Shown piece by piece: positions 59,498-64,000 of a DNA stretch of 64,000 nt. Location: NCBI GenBank assembly GCA_036003045.1, contig DASYSS010000085.1, forward strand, positions 1 to 64,000, given 5' to 3'. The notes under the pieces are model-generated. The model made no database searches, was not told the origin of the DNA, and saw only the letters and a list, made by a program, of their open reading frames with translations. Position 1 is the stretch's first letter; each line of letters opens with the position of its first letter. A program made the translations under genes and the position numbers. Origin of the DNA: Gemmatimonadaceae bacterium. GTDB taxonomy: Bacteria > Gemmatimonadota > Gemmatimonadetes > Gemmatimonadales > Gemmatimonadaceae.

Positions 59498-60439
59498 TCA
59501 GGGATCGAACGGCTTCTCCATCGCCATCGCGAGCCACGCGCGAGCCGTGCGCTCCGTCGGAAGCCACGAGGTCGGGTAGGCCGGCAGCTTGGGCGTCGCG
59601 ACGATCGCCTGGATCGTATTGGCGTGCAGGTCGCCGACGAACCCGGACGATTCGGCCAGCGGCCGGAGCCCTTCGGCGCCGAGGCGCAGCGGGATCACGT
59701 CGTCGAAGAACATGATCGACATGTCGCGTGAACGGCCGACGATGTGCGCGGCGCTCGGCTCCGGCGCGAGTGCCCACAAGGCTCCGCCTCGCCGATTGAG
59801 ATCGAACAGGCCGGTGATCGTGTTGACACGCGACTCGAGATCCTTGCCGCCGATGAACAGAAGCGCTGGAATCGCGCGCGTTGCCCTCGGCGTGAGCGCC
59901 GTGTAGTAGATCCCGCCCTTGTTCACGATGAACGCCAGCACGCGCTCGGGCTTCCACGACGCAAACTCGTAATTGAATTGGCCGCCCGCGGACATCCCCC
60001 AGAACAAGAGCGACTCGCTCGCGAGCTCCGGATGCTTGGATCGCGTCGCGAAATGGCCTAGCGCGTCGAGAAGCGCCTGCCCGCTCCCGTGCGAGACGTT
60101 TACGTAGTCCTCGATGAAATTCTGGTCGTGCGGCTTGTCGGTGAAGCGGCACGCCAGCAGCGCGAGATGCTGCCTCGAAGCGAACGCCTGCCACACCGTG
60201 TCCTCGGCCATCGCACGGCCGTCGCCGTTGGAGCCGGGAACGAGGACCATCGTGCCGCGCAGCGTCACGACGCTTGGAGGCGCCCAGAAACGAAATTCGG
60301 CTTTGTCGAAGTTCGCACCCGGCGGGATCGTATCGTCGAGCGTCGACGCGGCGAAGCCCTGCCCGCGGGCGACGCGGCCGGCGACGGAAAGGGAGACGAG
60401 ACCCAGCGCCACGGCGCTGACGAGGCGAATTCGGATCAT
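59498..60439 (-). CDS. Exported alpha/beta-hydrolase-fold protein
   Basis: A 313-residue protein with a signal peptide ending AGRVARGQ. The fold is visible in GTMVLVPGSNGDGRAMAED near residue 62 (oxyanion strand), the nucleophile elbow in LLFWGMSAGGQFNYEFA near 145, and IPALLFIGGKDLESRVN near 193 (acid region); LHANTIQAIVAT could supply the histidine. The closest general match is the secreted polyhydroxyalkanoate-depolymerase/LpqC-like esterases, but a substrate cannot be named. It is divergent from the MBL-fold gene, with 88 bp between them. Confidence 0.75.
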   Translation of the reverse strand: MIRIRLVSAVALGLVSLSVAGRVARGQGFAASTLDDTIPPGANFDKAEFRFWAPPSVVTLRGTMVLVPGSNGDGRAMAEDTVWQAFASRQHLALLACRFTDKPHDQNFIEDYVNVSHGSGQALLDALGHFATRSKHPELASESLLFWGMSAGGQFNYEFASWKPERVLAFIVNKGGIYYTALTPRATRAIPALLFIGGKDLESRVNTITGLFDLNRRGGALWALAPEPSAAHIVGRSRDMSIMFFDDVIPLRLGAEGLRPLAESSGFVGDLHANTIQAIVATPKLPAYPTSWLPTERTARAWLAMAMEKPFDP

Positions 60440-60527
60440 GGGGATTGTCTACGGGTCGGACGATCTGTAATTGTCTGTCGCGTTTCCGCTACGCGCCAGA
60501 CCGCAACCTACCGGAGGAGATTCGCGC

Positions 60528-61436
60528 ATGCGAAGTCTTGTCGGTTCGGTATTGTTTGCTTCGGTCGCCGGACTCGCTCCGGCGCGCTCATCCGCTCCAC
60601 CGGCGGCTCGGGTCGTCGTTTTGGGCACGGGGACGCCAAACGCGGACCCCGAGCGGTCGGGCCCCGCGGTGGCCATCGTCGTCGGCGATGCCGCGTATCT
60701 CGTCGATGCGGGACCTGGGGTCGTGCGGCGTGCGGCGCAGGCAGCGCGAGACGACTCTATTCCGGCGCTGCAACCGCCGCGGCTGCGCCGCGTGTTCCTC
60801 ACGCATCTTCATTCGGACCATACGGTCGGTCTTCCGGACTTGTTGCTCTCGCCGTGGGTGCTCGGACGCACCGAGCCGATCGAGGTCTTCGGCCCACGCG
60901 GTACGAGGCGAATGGTCGGCCTGCTCGAGCAGGCGTATTCGGAAGACGTGCAGATTCGACTGAATGGCGGCGAGCCGTCCAACAAGACAGGCTACGCCGC
61001 GAACGCGCACGACGTCGGCGCCGGAGTCATCTATCGCGACAGCAACGTGACGATCACGGCGTTCAAGGTCGCGCACGGGAAATGGGATTGGGCTTTCGGC
61101 TATCGCTTCGCCACGCGCGACCGCGTGATCGTCGTATCGGGCGACACGTCGCCGACGGACGCCGTCGTCGACGCGTGCAACGGATGCGACGTTCTCGTCC
61201 ACGAGGTGTACTCCGCCGAGCGCTTTCGCACGCGGACGCCCGACTGGCAGCGCTATCACGCGGCCTATCACACATCCACGGACCAACTGGCGGACATCGC
61301 GACGCGAGCGCGGCCGAAGCTGTTGGTCCTGTATCACCAGCTCTATTGGGGAGACGACGACGCCGGCCTGATTCGTCAGGTCCGCGCCAAGTATCGAGGC
61401 AACGTCGTGTCGGCACAGGACCTCGGAGTGTATTGA
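60528..61436 (+). CDS. Exported metallo-beta-lactamase-fold hydrolase
   Basis: A 302-residue protein with a signal peptide (SLVGSVLFASVAGLAPARSS). The metal site has the motif FLTHLHSDHTVGLPDLLLSP (HxHxDH), the aspartate of VVSGDTSPTDAVVDAC and LVLYHQLYW at the end, which place it in the RNase Z/arylsulfatase-like branch of the MBL fold (compare GTGTPNADPERSGPAVAI at the start) rather than the beta-lactamases. Exported members often cleave phosphoesters, sulfates or lactones. The ATG at 60528 is preceded by GGAGG. Confidence 0.85.
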   Translation: MRSLVGSVLFASVAGLAPARSSAPPAARVVVLGTGTPNADPERSGPAVAIVVGDAAYLVDAGPGVVRRAAQAARDDSIPALQPPRLRRVFLTHLHSDHTVGLPDLLLSPWVLGRTEPIEVFGPRGTRRMVGLLEQAYSEDVQIRLNGGEPSNKTGYAANAHDVGAGVIYRDSNVTITAFKVAHGKWDWAFGYRFATRDRVIVVSGDTSPTDAVVDACNGCDVLVHEVYSAERFRTRTPDWQRYHAAYHTSTDQLADIATRARPKLLVLYHQLYWGDDDAGLIRQVRAKYRGNVVSAQDLGVY

Positions 61437-61530
61437 TTTTCCGGCTCTGAGGGTCGCGCTTGATCCTCGTCCCGGCGGCGGCAGATTACCGCCGATCAGT
61501 TCTCGAGCGACGCAAATTGAGGACGACGCC

Positions 61531-62745
61531 ATGATCACCCGCCGTGAATTCGTGAAGACGACGGCCGCCGTGGGCGGCGCGTTGGGAATGTCGCCACGAC
61601 TCGCGTCCGCGCTGGAGATCTTTCCCCCCGCGGAGGCGAGCGAGCGTCCGCCGATCGGTCGCGCGCCGGCGTCGCTCAACATCCTCATTCTCGGCGGCAC
61701 CGGGTTCACCGGTCCGGAGCAAGTCGAATACGCGATCGCGCGCGGGCATCGCGTGACATTGTTCAACCGGGGCAAGACGCGCCCGGGTCTCTTCAAGGGA
61801 AAGGTCGCCGAAGAGCTCATCGGTGATCTCAACAGCGACACGAGCGCGCTGAAAGACAAGCAGTTCGATGTCGTGATCGACAATCCGACGACGCTTCCAT
61901 TCTGGGTGAAGAACGCCGCGCAATTTCTGAAGGGAAACACCAAGCACTACATCTTCATCTCGACCACGTCCGTCTACCGCGACGAGAGCCAGATCGGGAT
62001 CAACGAGGACAGTCCGACGGTGCCGATGCCCGCCGGCCTCGATCCGTATCAGCCGGACCAGCGCAACCAGGCGCAGCTGGCCGCCTCGGCGAACCCGGCG
62101 AACTACGGCGCGTTCAAGGCCCGCGCCGAAGTGGAAGTGCAGAATCAATATCCGGGCATCAACACGATCATCCGGCCGTGTCTTATCGTCGGACCACTCG
62201 ACCGCACCGATCGCTTCACGTATTGGCCGGCGCGCATCGACAAGGGCGGCGAAGTGCTCGCCCCCGACAAACCCGAGGACCCCTGTCAATTCATCGACTC
62301 GCGCGACCTGGCCGAGTTCATGATACGGATGGCCGAGGCGCGCGAGTTCGGCACGTTCAACGCGATCGGACCGGAAAAACCGATGACGATCGCCGAAATG
62401 CTCTACGGGGTGAAGGCGGTCACCACCGCCGGCGCGCAGTTCACGTGGGTGCCGTGGGAGTTTCTGCGCGCTCAAGGCGTGCGCCCGTGGCGGCACATGA
62501 CCGTGTGGCAGCCGCCGTACGGAGCAACCGCCGGCTACCAGCGTCGGAATGCGTCGAAAGCAATCGCGAAGGGTTTGACCTTTCGGCCACTCGCCGTGAC
62601 GGCGAAGGACACCCTGGACTGGCACAAGACACGTCCCGAGAAGGAGCAACTCGCGACGCTCAACGGGGAAATCAACGGACTGTCGATGACCAGAGAGGCC
62701 GAAGTGCTCGCCGCGTGGAAGGCATCGCGCCAGGGAACCGAGTGA
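61531..62745 (+). CDS. Tat-exported NAD-dependent epimerase/dehydratase-like protein
   Basis: A 404-residue protein. A twin-arginine signal (MITRREFVKTTAAVGGALG) precedes an extended short-chain dehydrogenase fold: LNILILGGTGFTGPEQVEYA (GxxGxxG dinucleotide site) near residue 50, IFISTTSVYRDES near 150, and a YGAFKARAE motif (Tyr-x3-Lys) near 192. Tat export of a cofactor-binding enzyme folded in the cytoplasm is reasonable, and similar Tat-tagged relatives exist, but the substrate is unknown. Its stop overlaps the ATG of the small membrane-anchored protein that follows. Confidence 0.85.
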   Translation: MITRREFVKTTAAVGGALGMSPRLASALEIFPPAEASERPPIGRAPASLNILILGGTGFTGPEQVEYAIARGHRVTLFNRGKTRPGLFKGKVAEELIGDLNSDTSALKDKQFDVVIDNPTTLPFWVKNAAQFLKGNTKHYIFISTTSVYRDESQIGINEDSPTVPMPAGLDPYQPDQRNQAQLAASANPANYGAFKARAEVEVQNQYPGINTIIRPCLIVGPLDRTDRFTYWPARIDKGGEVLAPDKPEDPCQFIDSRDLAEFMIRMAEAREFGTFNAIGPEKPMTIAEMLYGVKAVTTAGAQFTWVPWEFLRAQGVRPWRHMTVWQPPYGATAGYQRRNASKAIAKGLTFRPLAVTAKDTLDWHKTRPEKEQLATLNGEINGLSMTREAEVLAAWKASRQGTE

Positions 62746-63134
62746 TGGCGATTCCAGCATTCATCAGGAACCACAAGCTAGTCACGACGCTGGTTCTGGT
62801 CATCGCCGTGCCCCTCGTGGCGCTCACAATCTACACCTTTGCCGCGCTTCACTACGTGTACGCGAGCGGAGAGCGCGCGGGCTTTCTACAGAAGATCTCG
62901 AAGAAGGGATGGATCTGCAAAACGTGGGAAGGAGAAATCCAGCTGGCGGCCATCCCCGGGTCGATGCCGGAGAAATTTGAATTTACCGTTCGGTCGGATT
63001 CAATCGCCGAAGTGCTGAACAAGTTGAACGGCGAGCGTGTCGTCGTGACGTACGAGCAGCACAAGGGTCTGCCCACGTCCTGTTTCGGCGATACCGAATA
63101 CTTCGTGACTCAGGCGCGCGCGGTCGGCCAGTAG
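62745..63134 (+). CDS. Small membrane-anchored protein coupled to the Tat epimerase
   Basis: A 129-residue protein with an N-terminal membrane anchor (LVTTLVLVIAVPLVALTIYT) and a periplasmic beta domain containing KISKKGWICKTWEGEIQLA and EVLNKLNGERVVVTYEQHKG plus SCFGDTEYFV; two cysteines could form a disulfide. Relatives in Bacteroidota are often mislabelled 6-phosphogluconate dehydrogenase, which nothing in this sequence supports. The ATG at 62745 overlaps the stop of the epimerase-like gene (TGATG), so expression is coupled. Confidence 0.7.
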   Translation: MAIPAFIRNHKLVTTLVLVIAVPLVALTIYTFAALHYVYASGERAGFLQKISKKGWICKTWEGEIQLAAIPGSMPEKFEFTVRSDSIAEVLNKLNGERVVVTYEQHKGLPTSCFGDTEYFVTQARAVGQ

Positions 63135-63176
63135 CCCGACGCCGTCTCGCGGCCGCCCGCCGGTCGATCCGCGCCG

Positions 63177-63416
63177 TCAACGGCGCGATTTCAGAAATCG
63201 TCCGACCCAGATGAGAACGAGGGCGCCGAGGAACGCCAGAAGAATTGATCCGATGAATCCACTCGAGTAGATCCCGATCAGACCAAAAAGGAAACGCCCG
63301 ACGATGCTTCCGGCGATGCCGAGGAGAAGATCCATGAGCAGGCCGTAGCCCGACCCGCGCGTGATCTGTCCGGCGAGGAACCCCGCGATGATGCCTACCA
63401 GGATGGCGACGATCAT
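63177..63416 (-). CDS. GlsB/YeaQ/YmgE-family membrane protein
   Basis: A 79-residue inner-membrane protein of three hydrophobic segments with the family's opening IVAILVGIIAGFLAGQITRG, the Gly-rich second segment (MDLLLGIAGSIVGRFLFGL) and a basic end (RFLKSRR). The family, also called transglycosylase-associated, is induced by general stress in several bacteria, and its molecular role is unknown. It is convergent with the coupled pair at 61531-63134. Confidence 0.9.
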   Translation of the reverse strand: MIVAILVGIIAGFLAGQITRGSGYGLLMDLLLGIAGSIVGRFLFGLIGIYSSGFIGSILLAFLGALVLIWVGRFLKSRR

Positions 63417-63448
63417 GGCGCTAATAGAACGGTTAGAGGTGGAGTCCG

Positions 63449-64000
63449 CTACTCGCCCTTCAACTTCGTGAGCTTCGCGTCGACGTCTTGCGGTACCAGC
63501 AGCGCGTCCGAGATGCCGGCGATTTCCTCGGCCTCCCGCCAGGCCGCTTCCAGCGCGGTCAGCTCGCCCTGCAGCGCGGCGCGCTCGGTCTCTTCGTGGA
63601 GGGCCATCTCCAGTGCGAGCCGCTGCACGGAGTCCAGCGCGAAGAGTCCGGTGTTCCAGTCGTGCTTGCGGCTGCTCTTCACGAACCGCGATTTCTTCAC
63701 GTGTCCCCGAGTCCAGTCGGGAAGATCCGTCAGGCCGGCGCGCGTCACGACGCGCGACATCGATCCGATGCGCTCGATGAAACGCTCGCTGCTACCGGCC
63801 GATTCGATCTTGGAGACCGCTTCGGCCACGGTCTTCTTCGATCCGCCGAATCGATTCGCCGCCGGAATGATGCGCGACGCGACGTGCATCGCCTGCTCGC
63901 CCTCGAACCGGGCCTGGCCGTTCTTGTAGCGGAGCGTCACCGCGATCGGCGACGACTCTCCCGGCTCGATCGACGTCTCGAGCAAATGCCGGCGCCGCAC
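63449..64000 (-). CDS. C-terminal part of an unidentified protein
   Basis: The last 183 codons of a gene that enters from the right edge. The visible part has a beta region (SSPIAVTLRYKNGQARFEGE), a segment with basic stretches (RTRGHVKKSRFVKSSRK-like, near 105-115) and a long charged helix (LALEMALHEETERAALQGEL, ending EAEEIAG). I do not recognise a family. The helix could form a coiled coil. The stop is TAG or TGA at 63449-63451 and the true start lies outside the window. Confidence 0.6.
   Translation of the reverse strand: MRRRHLLETSIEPGESSPIAVTLRYKNGQARFEGEQAMHVASRIIPAANRFGGSKKTVAEAVSKIESAGSSERFIERIGSMSRVVTRAGLTDLPDWTRGHVKKSRFVKSSRKHDWNTGLFALDSVQRLALEMALHEETERAALQGELTALEAAWREAEEIAGISDALLVPQDVDAKLTKLKGE

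Noticed and set aside
62745-63134. 6-phosphogluconate dehydrogenase
   Set aside because: Only 129 residues with a membrane anchor and no dinucleotide-binding motif; the name is a known mislabel of the family.

Overview
The window is about two-thirds G+C, is packed with secreted and membrane proteins, and carries no rRNA, tRNA, CRISPR array or complete insertion sequence that I can see. The gene repertoire suggests the phylum Gemmatimonadota: Oar-like TonB-dependent receptors with an N-terminal carboxypeptidase-regulatory domain, S9 prolyl-oligopeptidase-type peptidases, DUF5916 outer-membrane proteins, an ADOP-type ABC permease remnant, SGNH lipoproteins and PEP-CTERM sorting. This placement is inferred from gene content only.

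Layout. 1-4852: a partial SGNH lipoprotein, then a minus-strand unit of a KdpE-like regulator, a short KdpD-like kinase and a KimA-type potassium symporter. 5134-10941: a small secreted protein, peptidase T, a nitroreductase, a four-helix-bundle gene bracketed by inverted arrays of 8-bp repeats, a VanX-like dipeptidase, a nitrilase and a two-domain VOC protein. 11213-17161: an extracytoplasmic-stress type operon (ECF sigma, anti-sigma, Spy-like protein, TonB receptor with a Spy-like tail, small secreted protein) convergent with a further Spy/LTXXQ protein. 17314-23136: a small dimeric-barrel protein, a double DUF3761 protein, and an operon of DUF4956 membrane protein, uncharacterised secreted protein and CYTH-fused polyphosphate kinase. 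23215-36814: a periplasmic helical protein, a cupredoxin lipoprotein, a cyclopropane-fatty-acid synthase, a decayed permease, an S9 peptidase, a plug-like lipoprotein, an iron-permease-domain protein, ProX plus an MFS exporter, a polyamine-synthase-like fusion, a C2H2 zinc-finger protein, a coiled-coil lipoprotein, and an ankyrin protein with a tiny upstream ORF. 37078-53371: a second TonB receptor with the same tail and a beta-propeller partner, a PLP enzyme coupled to a ParB-like protein, a second S9 peptidase, a DUF5916 protein, an M28 peptidase, a response regulator, an Asp-box sialidase-like protein and a small secreted protein. 53418-64000: a sigma2-like/FecR fusion, a STAS protein, a PEP-CTERM protein, a membrane protein, DppA with an MHS transporter, a hydrolase, an MBL-fold protein, a Tat-exported epimerase-like protein with a small anchored partner, a GlsB/YeaQ protein, and a truncated gene at the right edge.

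Themes. Many genes point to life on peptides and macromolecular debris: peptidase T, DppA, VanX-like, M28 and two S9 peptidases, with TonB receptors for uptake. Two modules look regulatory and metabolic: potassium homeostasis (KdpDE-like plus KimA) and polyphosphate (CYTH-PPK1 with DUF4956). The most unusual structure is a set of four intergenic loci (near 4900, 7300-7880, 10035-10135 and 31460-31520), each made of short arrays of an 8-bp unit facing an inverted array of the same unit. One of these encloses the relatively A+T-rich four-helix-bundle gene and looks like a small mobile element.
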